Shown here in pieces: positions 16,443 to 24,800 of a DNA stretch of 38,916 nt; position 1 is the stretch's first letter, and each line of letters begins with the position of its first letter. The stretch is from assembly GCF_017565405.1 (NCBI RefSeq), contig NZ_JAGEKR010000025.1, positions 1 through 38,916 of the forward strand, given 5' to 3'. The translations under genes were made by a program, and so were the position numbers. Below the pieces are notes generated by a model. It saw only the letters and a program-made list of their open reading frames with translations. It searched no databases and was not told where the DNA came from. The DNA comes from Allobranchiibius sp. CTAmp26 (GTDB taxonomy: Bacteria; Actinomycetota; Actinomycetes; Actinomycetales; Dermatophilaceae).

Positions 16443-17834
16443 ATGCTGACACCCACCAGCACCCGAGCGCGGGCCACCGGCGTGGCGACGGGCGACGGGC
16501 AGGACCCCGCACGGTCCCACTCCGCATGGCGCAGCGTCGGGCGGAGCGCGATCGCCCGGGCCGGGATCCTGCCGATCAGTGCGGTTCTCGGGATCATCAT
16601 CACCCGGCAGGTCATCGACCACTTCGGCGACGCGGCGTTCGCGCAGTACGGTCTGCTGCTCGGCATCGCCGGGCTGCTGCCGTTCGCCGATCTCGGTACG
16701 TCGGCGGCGGTGGTGAACTCGGTGGCGGCGTCGCCGGATCCGGCGGCCGACGCCGAGGTGCACCGCGTGCTGGTCGGCGTCCTGCGGATCGTGCTGGTCA
16801 TGACGGCCGTGTTCCTGGTGGTTGCGGGTGTGCTCACCGTCACCGGTGCCTGGGGGAGCCTGCTCGGGCCTGGCCTCGGGCCGCATGGTTCGTTGGCGGC
16901 GGGCCTGTGCCTGACGTTGATCGCCGTTGCGCTGCCGGCCGGGTTGGGTCAGCGTGCCCTGGTCGGGCTGGGACGCAACCACGTGCCGATCGTGCTGCAG
17001 AGTCTGCAGTCGCCGGTGATGCTCGCGGTGATCCTCCTCCTGGTCGGGGCCGGCGTCGCCGCCGGGCCGTACATCGCAGTGATCGCCTACGCGACGACGT
17101 TCGTGATCGCGATCGTGTGCTTCCTCCTGGCGGCGCGGGTGATGAGCCCAGCCATTGGACGAGCCGTACGCGATGTGCCCCGGTTCCGCCAGGTGCGTGG
17201 CGCGCGCGTGTTCAACCTCGCGTGGCCGATGCTGATCCAGATGGTGGCACTGCCGCTCGCGATGCAGACGGATCGCATCATCATCAGCCACGTCTGCACG
17301 GTGCGAGACCTCGCGACGTACAACCTTGCCTCCCAGATGTATTCGCCGGTCTGGCAGGTGGCGGCGGCAGCGGGCACGGCGTTCTGGCCGGTGTTCGCCA
17401 AGGCCCGGGCACGGCAGGAGGCGCCGCCGATGTCCCCGCTCGCGGCCGGGTGGCTCTTCGCGGCGGGCGCGGCGGTGCTGTGTGCCGTGATCTCGCTGCT
17501 GTCGGGCAGGCTCAGTCACCTCGCGTCGGGCGGGGTGATCACCCTCGGCCTCGGCATCATCGTGTCCTTCTCGGTCCTGATGGTGCTGCAGGCGGCGAAG
17601 TACCCGCCCGGCATGTACATGACCGACGCACCCGGACTTCGGTACCAGGCATGGATGATCCTGCTGATGCTGCCGGTCAACCTCGGGGTGTCCTGGTGGC
17701 TCGCGACGGTGTGGGGTCCTGTCGGCCCCGTCATCGGATCCGCCGGCAGCGTCCTCCTCTTCCAGGTGGTGGCCAACTTCAGGTACGTGCGCCGGCACGT
17801 CCTGGCGGCAGCGGCAGCGGCGGCGGCAGCGTGA
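16443..17834 (+). CDS. Wzx-like polysaccharide flippase (MATE/MOP superfamily)
   Basis: 463 aa, with about twelve hydrophobic helices. The first follows a polar N-terminus with ARAGILPISAVLGIIITRQ. FADLGTSAAVVNSV, LPLAMQTDRIIISH and LATYNLASQMYSPVWQ are typical of Wzx/RfbX flippases, which move the undecaprenyl-linked repeat unit to the outer leaflet. The C-terminus ends in nine alanines encoded by GCG/GCA triplets (17805-17831). The ATG at 16443 lies ten bases after the Wzz/BY-kinase stop with a weak ribosome-binding site. The stop overlaps the GTG of the next gene. Together with the polymerase and BY-kinase it defines a Wzx/Wzy-dependent locus. Confidence 0.88.
   Translation: MLTPTSTRARATGVATGDGQDPARSHSAWRSVGRSAIARAGILPISAVLGIIITRQVIDHFGDAAFAQYGLLLGIAGLLPFADLGTSAAVVNSVAASPDPAADAEVHRVLVGVLRIVLVMTAVFLVVAGVLTVTGAWGSLLGPGLGPHGSLAAGLCLTLIAVALPAGLGQRALVGLGRNHVPIVLQSLQSPVMLAVILLLVGAGVAAGPYIAVIAYATTFVIAIVCFLLAARVMSPAIGRAVRDVPRFRQVRGARVFNLAWPMLIQMVALPLAMQTDRIIISHVCTVRDLATYNLASQMYSPVWQVAAAAGTAFWPVFAKARARQEAPPMSPLAAGWLFAAGAAVLCAVISLLSGRLSHLASGGVITLGLGIIVSFSVLMVLQAAKYPPGMYMTDAPGLRYQAWMILLMLPVNLGVSWWLATVWGPVGPVIGSAGSVLLFQVVANFRYVRRHVLAAAAAAAAA
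17805..17831 (+). repeat. GCG/GCA triplet run (nine Ala codons) at the flippase 3' end
   Basis: Nine consecutive alanine codons, a mix of GCG and GCA, run directly into the TGA that overlaps the next gene's GTG start. Length change by whole triplets would alter only the flippase tail. A single-base slip would shift the stop and could disturb coupling to the GT4 gene. Confidence 0.8.
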
Positions 17835-18925
17835 GTGATCGCCCGCGGATCGCGCGGATCTACTCCTCGCTGCGAACGGCGCACCTCGAACGGTTCCAGG
17901 AGCTCGATGCGTCGACCGTCATCTACCGGACGGCGCGGTACGACTTCGACCCGCGAGCGGGTGACCCGGCATCGCCTCCTCGGCAGCTGGGTCGGGGAGG
18001 GACGATCTGGCACCTGCTGACCCGTACCTACGACGTCGTCGAGGTCAACGAACCCGGCATGGCCCGGTTGTGGCCCGACCTGATCCTTCAGGTGGCTGCC
18101 ATACGAGCGCGGTCCTGGGCGACGCGCCGGCACACCTCGATCGTGACCTACTGCATCGGCATCGTCGACCCGTCCGACGATGCGATCGGGCACCGCATCC
18201 TGCGGCCGCGGGTGGTCGCCGTCCTCTCGAAGCCGTTCCTGCGCATGCTCATCGGGTCCATGGATCGGATCGCGTTCGGCACGACCGGCAGCTATGCCAT
18301 GTACCGGCGGCACGTCACCGACCGGGCTCTGCGTCCGAAGGCGCGTTTCTTCGAGGCGGTCCCGGCGCCCTGTCGGTGCCTGCACCGCGCCGCGAGCGGG
18401 CGGCAGGGGACGTCCGTGGCGTTCGTCGGTGCGTTCAGTGAACGCAAGGGGATCCAGCAGCTCATGGACGTCTGGGACATCGTCGGACGGGGCCGTCCGG
18501 ACCTGACCCTCACCCTGGTCGGCCAGGGCGAACACGAGGCCGCGGTCCGCGCGTGGGCGTCGGGTCGCTCCGGTGTCCACGTCGAGGTGGACCCCCCGCG
18601 CCACGAGATCCACCAGATCCTGCGGGACACCGACTGCCTGGTCCTCCTGTCGCAGCGCGTCGGCGGCTGGCGGGAACAGGTCGGCCTGCCCATCGTCGAG
18701 GCTCTGGCACACGGCTGCGAGGTGGTCACCACCGACGAGACCGGCCTGGCGGACTGGCTCCGCGAGCAGGGACATCTGGTCGTCCCGGCGGCGTCGCCCG
18801 TCGCCGCCGTCGCCGCCATGTTCAGCGCACACCTCAGGGACAGGCGCAGCAGCGACGCGGTGCTCCGGGACCTACCCGACGAGGATCAACGCCTGGCGGC
18901 GGACCGTTGGATGGTCGGAGCCTGA
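17831..18925 (+). CDS. Family 4 glycosyltransferase
   Basis: 364 aa, GT-B fold. The C-terminal donor half is clear: VAFVGAFSERKGIQQLMDVW, LTLTLVGQGEHE, EVDPPRHEIHQILRDTDCLVLLS and the EQVGLPIVEALAHGCEVVTTDETGL motif, which carries the E-x7-E type catalytic region of GT4. The N-terminal acceptor half is less conserved but includes YDVVEVNEPG. The GTG start overlaps the flippase stop. It is the last gene of the plus-strand operon, and its stop lies only four bases from the stop of the converging minus-strand operon, with no terminator between them. It probably adds a sugar to the repeat unit; specificity is unknown. Confidence 0.88.
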   Translation: MSDRPRIARIYSSLRTAHLERFQELDASTVIYRTARYDFDPRAGDPASPPRQLGRGGTIWHLLTRTYDVVEVNEPGMARLWPDLILQVAAIRARSWATRRHTSIVTYCIGIVDPSDDAIGHRILRPRVVAVLSKPFLRMLIGSMDRIAFGTTGSYAMYRRHVTDRALRPKARFFEAVPAPCRCLHRAASGRQGTSVAFVGAFSERKGIQQLMDVWDIVGRGRPDLTLTLVGQGEHEAAVRAWASGRSGVHVEVDPPRHEIHQILRDTDCLVLLSQRVGGWREQVGLPIVEALAHGCEVVTTDETGLADWLREQGHLVVPAASPVAAVAAMFSAHLRDRRSSDAVLRDLPDEDQRLAADRWMVGA

Positions 18926-18929
18926 CACC

Positions 18930-19832
18930 TCAGCTGAACTGCGCCACCAGACGCGCGGTGTGGGCGATGTTCGCCCGGCTCGAGGCTCCGAAGACGATCG
19001 ACTCGATCTGCGGCTGAGCGCACACCCATTCCAGTGCCTCGCGAGGCGGGATCGCTCCCGACGCGAAGACCGACATCGCGACCGCACGGAACTGCCGGTC
19101 CCGCAGTGCGGCCTGGTACTTCTCGATCCCGCCGGACATGCGGAAGCCGATCTTGTTGATGTTGGAGCAGACGATCGGGTTGACCAGGCCGATGTCCTCG
19201 AACACGTCGAGCGCACGCGGCAGGTTCATCGTGATGTAGCCGGGTTCGGCGCCGTACCGGGTGCGCACGTGTTCGTCGAAGATCAGGAAGGCGTCCTTGA
19301 AGTCGAGGCCGAGGAGCAGATCGACGATCACGTTCTGCAGCCAGATCACGGGGGTGGAGACCCCTCGGAACGCGGCCATCTCGGCGTCGACGAGGAGGGT
19401 GATGATGCCCTCGACATCCTTGGTGGCCAGTGCGCGGCCACCGCGGAACGCGGCGTTGAACACACCCTCTTCGGGCAGGAAGCGACGGATCGCTCCGAGC
19501 ATGCCCTCCTCGGTGACCGCGTCGGCGTACTTGTGCGCGTAGGGCATGCATGGGTAGAACGCGAAGTCCTGGTAGCGCTCGGGGTGGGCGCGCACATGCG
19601 TGCAGATCTCGCCGATCCGGTCGTGCGTGGTGCACATGAAGGTGGAGATGCCTTCGGAGTAGGCGCCATCCAGGACATCGACGATGGACTGCACATCCTG
19701 GAAGCGCATCGCCTGCTGGCGGGCCTTCTCCTCCGACATGTGGTTCACGCCGAAGAACTGGTTGTCCCCGAACAACAGGCGCGGCATACGGCGGGTCGTG
19801 GGGGCGGGCTGCAGAGCGATCTGGGCGGTCAT
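18930..19832 (-). CDS. TIM-barrel-like protein of unknown function
   Basis: 300 aa. I do not recognise a characterised family with certainty. The pattern of alternating strands and helices looks like an aldo/keto-reductase-like or other TIM barrel: LLFGDNQFFGVNH, GISTFMCTTHDRIGEI, FAFYPCMPYAHKYAD, VIWLQNVIVDLLLGL, NPIVCSNINKIGFRM and SIVFGASSRANI. FGDNQFFGVNHMSEEKA near the N-terminus is striking and probably forms part of an active site. The ATG overlaps the stop of the Gfo/Idh/MocA gene (ATGA), so the two are co-translated and may act on the same sugar. It is the last gene of the minus-strand operon. It could be an epimerase, lyase or isomerase as well as a reductase. Confidence 0.75.
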   Translation of the reverse strand: MTAQIALQPAPTTRRMPRLLFGDNQFFGVNHMSEEKARQQAMRFQDVQSIVDVLDGAYSEGISTFMCTTHDRIGEICTHVRAHPERYQDFAFYPCMPYAHKYADAVTEEGMLGAIRRFLPEEGVFNAAFRGGRALATKDVEGIITLLVDAEMAAFRGVSTPVIWLQNVIVDLLLGLDFKDAFLIFDEHVRTRYGAEPGYITMNLPRALDVFEDIGLVNPIVCSNINKIGFRMSGGIEKYQAALRDRQFRAVAMSVFASGAIPPREALEWVCAQPQIESIVFGASSRANIAHTARLVAQFS

Positions 19833-20932
19833 GACTGCTTCCGGAAGATGTGCCGCTTGCCGCGGCCGGTGGTCGTTACCTGGGCCTGCGGTGCCGAGCG
19901 CAGCATGCTGCTGGACGGGCCCCTCGCGGCGTCCTGGGAGATGAGCTCGAGTGCGCGGTCGGTGACGGCGGCGCTCTGGAACGTGTTGACGCCGTCCACC
20001 TTGCCCGCCCTGGCCCGCTGCACGAAGTAATCGAGTTGGGCGCTGTACTCCTCACCGCGCAGGTAGAACCAGGTCGGCTCCGTCAGCTCGGTGGTGTACT
20101 TGGTGTTCCAGCCGTGTCTATAGCCCGGCGGCGGTTCGACGGTGTCGCGCAGATAGGCCTGGCACTCCTGACGGTCGGCCTGGATGCGGCCGTCAGTGCC
20201 CCAGATCGTCACCTTCGTGGTCATCTTGCGACAGGACTCGTCCGACCAGTTGACGCTGATCTGACCGCTCACCCCCTCGTCGAAGTACATCGTCGACACC
20301 ACCTCGTCCTCCGTGTGGTCGGAGAAGACGCGCCTGAGCTGGGACCCGCCGACACCGGTCGGCGCGCCGAGATACCACGTCAGCAGGTCGATCGGGTGGG
20401 CCGCGTAGTCGTAGAGACAGCCGCCGCCCTCGGACTTCCTGCTGCGCCAGGTCGAGCCCTTCGACCGCAGGACGACGGGCCCGTACGCCTCGGCGAGGAC
20501 GTGGGTGACCTGTCCGATCGCGCCGGCATCCAGGAGGTTGCGCACTTCCTGGAACGCGCCGACGAACTTGTTGTGGTACCCGACCTGAGTGACCAGGTTG
20601 CGTTCTTCGGCCAGCTCGCCCAGGGCCACGGACTCCGCCGATGTCAGACACAGTGGCTTCTCGCAGAACACGTGCAGGTCCCGTTCGAGCGCGGCACGGA
20701 CCATCGGCTCGTGCATCCGACTCGGCGTGGCGATCATGACCGCGTCCAACTCGACCGAGTTCAGCATGGTCTCGTAGTCGCTGAACTTGTGCAGTCCGGT
20801 GTACTTCCCGAGGACGTCGAGCAGGTAACCGGCGGAGTCGACGATCCCTGCGACCTCCACGTCCGGGTGCGAATTGATCATCGACAAGTGGGACAACCCC
20901 ATCTTGCCGAGTCCGACGACACCGATCTTCAT
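19829..20932 (-). CDS. Gfo/Idh/MocA-family oxidoreductase
   Basis: 367 aa, cytoplasmic NAD(P)-dependent sugar or cyclitol dehydrogenase. The N-terminal Rossmann fold begins at the start codon with KIGVVGLGKMG. DAVMIATPSRMH and VFCEKPLCLT carry the family's catalytic EKP lysine (about residue 95). The C-terminal alpha/beta domain follows, with GGGCLYDYAAHPIDLLTW bearing the conserved D-x3-H pair. The ATG at 20932 has GGGAGTAGGA upstream and begins exactly at the nucleotide-binding strand; a longer GTG/ATG start at 20974 would add only a non-conserved tail. Both ends overlap neighbours by four bases. It probably oxidises or reduces an NDP-sugar used by the adjacent glycosyltransferases. Confidence 0.93.
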   Translation of the reverse strand: MKIGVVGLGKMGLSHLSMINSHPDVEVAGIVDSAGYLLDVLGKYTGLHKFSDYETMLNSVELDAVMIATPSRMHEPMVRAALERDLHVFCEKPLCLTSAESVALGELAEERNLVTQVGYHNKFVGAFQEVRNLLDAGAIGQVTHVLAEAYGPVVLRSKGSTWRSRKSEGGGCLYDYAAHPIDLLTWYLGAPTGVGGSQLRRVFSDHTEDEVVSTMYFDEGVSGQISVNWSDESCRKMTTKVTIWGTDGRIQADRQECQAYLRDTVEPPPGYRHGWNTKYTTELTEPTWFYLRGEEYSAQLDYFVQRARAGKVDGVNTFQSAAVTDRALELISQDAARGPSSSMLRSAPQAQVTTTGRGKRHIFRKQS

Positions 20933-22101
20933 GTTCCTACTCCCGCCTTCGTCATGCTCGATCTGTCGGGGCACGTCGCGAACTGCCGCAGGACGGCTTC
21001 GTACTGACCGGCGACGTGCTCCCAGGTGAATTCATCGGCGTGCCGCGCCCGGCTCGCTGCCGACAGCGACGCGCGCAGGTCGGCCGAGTCGAGCAGCTCC
21101 GTGATGCAGCTGCTCGCTGATTCGACATCGTCGAAGTAGAGTGCGCCGGCGCCCGCGACCCACCGGTTGTACGGGTTGTCGTGCGCGACGACCGGGTTGC
21201 CGACCGCGAGCGCCTCGACCAACGACGGGTTCGTGCCGCCGACGGTGTGCCCGTGCAGGTAGATCGCGCTGTGGAAGCGAAGCGCTGCCACCTCCGTCGG
21301 CTCGTAGATCGCGCCGACGAAGCGCACCTCGTCGCTCGCCGCCTCGACCACGGCTCGGTGATAGGGATCGGCGTCCGGTGCGTAGTTGCCGAAGATCGCC
21401 AACTGGTGTCCGCGGGTCTTCGCCGAGAAGGCCTGCACCAGTTCGAGGATCGAGTTCTCCGGGATCGGGCGGCAGATCAGCGTGAGGTAGTTCCCGGGGG
21501 TCAGTCCCCGGGCGAGCACCGGCTGGTACGACGCCTCGCGGACGGCGTGCGCGCCGTACGTGATCGTCGAGATCTTGCGTGCCGGCGCCTTGCGCTCGAG
21601 GTATTCGTTGATGCAGGGGTGATCGGCGATGAGGTGGTCGCCCACGGTGCAGGCGATCCGCTCGTTCGCGTAGAGGATCGCCTGGCGCAACTTGCCCCAC
21701 CGGGCCCGGGACCACTCGATGCCGTCCATGTTGATGACGTTCGGTACGCCGAGAACCCGTTGCAGAACGTTGAAGATCGCCGTGTTGTAGCCGAACGTCA
21801 GACACACGTCACGATGCTGTGCAGCATGTCTGACGGTGATCCAGTCGAAGGTGGACGTGCCGAGCCAGCCGTCCCGGTCGACAGGCACGATGACGCGTTC
21901 GATGCCGCGCCAGACGTCCTCGCGGATCGGTCCGACGCCCTGCTCCTGGCAGTAGACGATTACCCGCCACCCGTGGTCGCGCAGATGGAGTGCGACGTTC
22001 TCCGCGGCGGTCTCGAATCCGCCGTACGCAGCGGGGATTCCGTGCGTACCCAGGATGCGGACCGTCGGCGGCGAGGCCGCGCCGGCTTGTGCGTCGTTCA
22101 T
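20929..22101 (-). CDS. Family 4 glycosyltransferase, DUF1972/rhamnosyltransferase type
   Basis: 390 aa, GT-B. The N-terminal GTHGIPAAYGGFETAAENVA is the hallmark of the DUF1972 subgroup that includes capsule rhamnosyl- and other glycosyltransferases. It is followed by YNTAIFNVLQR and INMDGIEWSRARWGKL. The C-terminal half contains YLTLICRPIPENSI, HQLAIFGNY, the donor-site YLHGHTVGGTNPSLVEALAVGNP and a C-terminal helix. The start at 22101 overlaps the stop of the upstream GT4 gene. The gene lies in the tightly packed minus-strand operon, so it would act on the same glycan as the plus-strand transferases. Rhamnose as donor is a family-based guess only. Confidence 0.9.
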   Translation of the reverse strand: MNDAQAGAASPPTVRILGTHGIPAAYGGFETAAENVALHLRDHGWRVIVYCQEQGVGPIREDVWRGIERVIVPVDRDGWLGTSTFDWITVRHAAQHRDVCLTFGYNTAIFNVLQRVLGVPNVINMDGIEWSRARWGKLRQAILYANERIACTVGDHLIADHPCINEYLERKAPARKISTITYGAHAVREASYQPVLARGLTPGNYLTLICRPIPENSILELVQAFSAKTRGHQLAIFGNYAPDADPYHRAVVEAASDEVRFVGAIYEPTEVAALRFHSAIYLHGHTVGGTNPSLVEALAVGNPVVAHDNPYNRWVAGAGALYFDDVESASSCITELLDSADLRASLSAASRARHADEFTWEHVAGQYEAVLRQFATCPDRSSMTKAGVGT

Positions 22102-23291
22102 GCGCCGCGCGCCACCTCTCGTGGACGCGCCGAACGACCGTGGTTGCGTGCACGGCGTCGGTCGGGTCGCAGGGCCCCGACGAGGTCGGCGATTTCGCTG
22201 CCGTACCGGTCCACCGCGAAGCGGTCGACGGCGCGTGCCCGTGCACGCTCGGCCAGCGCCATCGCAAAACCCGGGTCGTCCATCAAGCGAGCCATAGAAG
22301 CAGCCATCGGACCGGCTTCTCCCGGGGGCACCAACAGGCCCGTTTCCTCGTGTTGAACCGTCTCCAGGTGTCCCATCGCGGCGGCGGCGATGACCGGCCG
22401 GCAGGCGAACTGTGCTTCGACCACGGCGTTTCCGAAGGGTTCACGCAGTGACGGCGCGAGAACGGCGTGCGAGCGGGCGAGAGCCGGCCACACGGGGGAG
22501 ACGTATCCGGAGAAGGTGACCGCCCCGGCGAGGTCGTCCTCCTGGGCGCGCGCACGGAGCTCCTGCTCGTACCACTCGTAGCCGGCGAAGGGCGTGCCGC
22601 ACACGTCGAGGTGCACGTCGCGTCCGGCTCGACGCAATTCCGCGACCGCCTCCAGTGCGATGTGGGGTGCCTTGCGCGGAGAAAGTCGTCCGATGACGGC
22701 CAACCGGAACGGGAGTGGTGCCGGTACGGCGGGGACGTCGACGGACGGCTGCGGGACGCCGTTGTAGATCAGGTGGGTCCGTCGCTTCAGCGCCGGCACG
22801 TCGCGAGTGGTCGCGTCCATCACCGAAGGACTGATGGCGATCAGCGAATTCGCCGCGAGCAGTGGTGTGTTCAGCGCGACTCTGATCAGTCGACGATCCT
22901 CCGCCTCTGCTTCGTGCACGTGACAGACCGCGCCGATCCGGACGGATCGGGCCGCCGTGATCCACCAGGGAATGGTGACCGTGTTCACGTAGACGGCATC
23001 GGGAGCAACCGACCTCAGGAGACGCCGCATACCCGGCAGCGCCCGCATGGCATCCGCGCCGAGGGCGACGATCCCGGCGGCGGACATGTTCGACCGGCGC
23101 ACCACCGGGAACGCAAGGAACTCGACCTCCGCACCACGTTCGGTGAGGAGCGGCACCAGCGGTCCATCGTCGGGGATGACGACGACCACTCGCCAATCTC
23201 GAGCACGCATCGCCGAAACGGTTTGGAGCATCTGCAGGTCCGACCCGTAGACATCCGCCGACGGGTTCGCGATGAGCAGGGTCCTGGTCAT
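22098..23291 (-). CDS. Family 4 glycosyltransferase
   Basis: 397 aa, GT-B fold. The N-terminus LLIANPSADVYGSDLQMLQT resembles acceptor-binding loops of GT4 enzymes. PDAVYVNTVTIPWW and AVCHVHEAEAEDR follow. The donor half has PFRLAVIGRLSPRKAPHIALEA, HLDVCGTPFAGYEWYE, FSGYVSPVWPALARSHAVLAPS, then REPFGNAVVEAQFACRPVIA, the canonical E-x7-E motif. The ATG at 23291 overlaps the stop of the CDP-alcohol gene. The frame is open further upstream, but that extension lies inside the CDP-alcohol gene and is rejected. The C-terminus is Arg-rich. Probable cytoplasmic transferase of the surface glycan; sugar unknown. Confidence 0.9.
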   Translation of the reverse strand: MTRTLLIANPSADVYGSDLQMLQTVSAMRARDWRVVVVIPDDGPLVPLLTERGAEVEFLAFPVVRRSNMSAAGIVALGADAMRALPGMRRLLRSVAPDAVYVNTVTIPWWITAARSVRIGAVCHVHEAEAEDRRLIRVALNTPLLAANSLIAISPSVMDATTRDVPALKRRTHLIYNGVPQPSVDVPAVPAPLPFRLAVIGRLSPRKAPHIALEAVAELRRAGRDVHLDVCGTPFAGYEWYEQELRARAQEDDLAGAVTFSGYVSPVWPALARSHAVLAPSLREPFGNAVVEAQFACRPVIAAAAMGHLETVQHEETGLLVPPGEAGPMAASMARLMDDPGFAMALAERARARAVDRFAVDRYGSEIADLVGALRPDRRRARNHGRSARPREVARGA

Positions 23292-24112
23292 GCCGTCGCG
23301 CCGGTGGTGGGGAGGTGCGACAACTCGCGGAACCACTTCGCCAGGCCCGCAGCCAGATACGCGATGTTGGCGACCAGTAGGAGCCCGTACACCCAGAGGA
23401 ACAGGTGATGTTCCCCTAGGAGGACGAAGGTCAGGAGCAGCACGCCGTAGTCGGTGGGCGCGACGAGCAGACTGCGCAGTACGGGCGCCGGCGCGTCCGT
23501 CGCCGGCACCGTGCCAAGTGCTCGATGCAGCTGGTCGTTGAGGATGATCACGAAGAACAACACGGTCGCCACCCATGTCCACACGAGGGGGATGAGCAGC
23601 TCACGATCTGAGGTGCCGGCCCGGTACAGCGACACGAGCACGGCGAGATGCAGCCCGCAGACCTTCCCGCTGTCCACCACGTGGTCGAGCCATTCTCCGG
23701 CGGGCGAACCGCCGCCGCGGAGTCGGGCGAGCTGGCCGTCGGCCGAATCGAACGCGTAGCCGATGGCCAGGCAGGCGCACACCGCGATACCGAGAGTCGT
23801 TGTCGGTGAACCGAATACGAGAAGGACGATCGCCGCGAAAGACCAGGCGGCGCTGATGAGCGTGACGGCGTTCGGGGTGAGTCGGCAGTGGTAGGCGACT
23901 GCGGCGATGATGCGGCCGGCCTTGCGGTTGACGAATCGGGAGTAGGCCGGCGCACCCTTCGACGTCTTCTGCGCACCCGAGAGCCGCCGAATCGTCTGGC
24001 CGAGGGTCTCGTCGCTGGGCCGGCGGGTCGCCTGGCCCTGCGGTAGGACCGACACTCCGCCCGCCCCGCCCGGCGTGACCGAGCGGAGTGCCGGTTCCTC
24101 ACGACGCGGCAT
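23288..24112 (-). CDS. CDP-alcohol phosphatidyltransferase-family membrane protein
   Basis: 274 aa integral membrane enzyme. The complete family signature D-x2-DG-x2-AR-x8-G-x3-D-x3-D is present at residues 122-147 (D122, D125, G126, A129, R130, G139, D143, D147), so it should be active. It is flanked by several membrane helices, such as LISAAWSFAAIVLLVF, WTWVATVLFFVIIL and YGVLLLTFVLL. Residues 1-60 are a polar extension. Enzymes of this family join CDP-activated alcohols to a hydroxyl acceptor with loss of CMP. The ATG at 24112 overlaps the upstream cytidylyltransferase by 14 bases. That neighbour plausibly makes its CDP-polyol substrate, so the pair may add a polyol phosphate to a lipid or to the glycan. 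Ordinary phospholipid synthesis is the alternative. Confidence 0.9.
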   Translation of the reverse strand: MPRREEPALRSVTPGGAGGVSVLPQGQATRRPSDETLGQTIRRLSGAQKTSKGAPAYSRFVNRKAGRIIAAVAYHCRLTPNAVTLISAAWSFAAIVLLVFGSPTTTLGIAVCACLAIGYAFDSADGQLARLRGGGSPAGEWLDHVVDSGKVCGLHLAVLVSLYRAGTSDRELLIPLVWTWVATVLFFVIILNDQLHRALGTVPATDAPAPVLRSLLVAPTDYGVLLLTFVLLGEHHLFLWVYGLLLVANIAYLAAGLAKWFRELSHLPTTGATA

Positions 24113-24536
24113 GATGCAACGCCTCTCGCAGCAACGTGCTCGACGTGTGGATCGTGTAGGGCAGGTAGCAGACGGCGACCCCGACGGCAGCAAAGTCGTG
24201 TTCGAGCCGGTCGCCCTTCGCTGTACCGCGCCAGTCGTCGCCTTTGAAGATGATGTCGAACGGATGCTCGCGCCAGGTGTCCAGCTTGCGCGGCACGACC
24301 TCCACGATCGCCTCGTCGACGAAGACGATGTGTTGGACGATCTCCAGACGTTCCGATGTCGGCACGACCGGGGTCCTGCCTTTCGCCCGCTCGGCCATCT
24401 CGTCAGAAACGACCCCCGCGATCAAGTAGTCGCACCGCTCGCGGGCTCGCCGCAGAATGTTGAGGTGCCCGATGTGGAAGAGGTCGTAGACCCCGGGCGC
24501 ATAGCCCACGCAACCCCTCACGCCGACTCCTCCCAT
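24099..24536 (-). CDS. TagD-like cytidylyltransferase
   Basis: 145 aa, the length of glycerol-3-phosphate cytidylyltransferases. It shows GVYDLFHIGHLNILRRA with the nucleotide-binding HIGH (21-24), VVSDEMAERAKGR, PTSERLEIVQHI, FKGDDWRGT and HTSSTLLRE, corresponding to the C-terminal ISTT-type motif. The family transfers CMP (or sometimes AMP) from the NTP to an alcohol phosphate. CTP plus glycerol-3-phosphate is the commonest reaction, but ethanolamine-, ribitol- or heptose-type substrates are possible. The ATG at 24536 follows GGGAG. A GTG six codons in would also keep the motif. It is the first gene of the minus-strand operon, directly upstream of the CDP-alcohol transferase. Confidence 0.88.
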   Translation of the reverse strand: MGGVGVRGCVGYAPGVYDLFHIGHLNILRRARERCDYLIAGVVSDEMAERAKGRTPVVPTSERLEIVQHIVFVDEAIVEVVPRKLDTWREHPFDIIFKGDDWRGTAKGDRLEHDFAAVGVAVCYLPYTIHTSSTLLREALHHAAS

Positions 24537-24590
24537 GGCGCTCCCGTCCTGTGCGGGTGGCCGTGGCGAGCAGACTAGGGACCCTTTCAA

Positions 24591-24693
24591 TTCGCAGCCC
24601 GGCTGTTGCATCTGCGAATGAACCGCTGCAATAAAGCGACTTTACCTACGCCTTTCTGCAAGGGGGGCCCTACATAATCCATTTGAGGTTATG
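24591..24693. promoter_or_regulatory. Dyad-rich control region between divergent operons
   Basis: The 451-base gap between the cytidylyltransferase and ATP-grasp genes is more AT-rich than its surroundings. It holds TTCGCAG/CTGCGAA (24591-24597 and 24612-24618), TAAAG-CGA-CTTTA (24632-24644) and an imperfect dyad CATAATCC/GGTTATG (24673-24693). These look like operator sites for the minus-strand operon. I cannot assign a convincing -35/-10 pair on that strand. No gene is evident in the gap. Confidence 0.4.
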
Positions 24694-24800
24694 TCCTGAT
24701 CGGGGGGCTCCCCGTGGCCCGCTGACCTGCGATAACGAATACTTCACGGTGTCCGAGGGCGGTAAGCAATGGTCAACGCAAAGTAAATAATCCGTAACCG

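Noticed and set aside
23292-23582. Upstream extension of the GT4 gene at 22098-23291
   Set aside because: It lies inside the CDP-alcohol transferase gene on the same strand in another frame, and the residues are not GT-like.
23288-24536. Phosphonate glycan tailoring pair
   Set aside because: The two families also occur in phosphonate loci, but no PEP mutase or partner gene is in the window. Polyol phosphate is the simpler reading.
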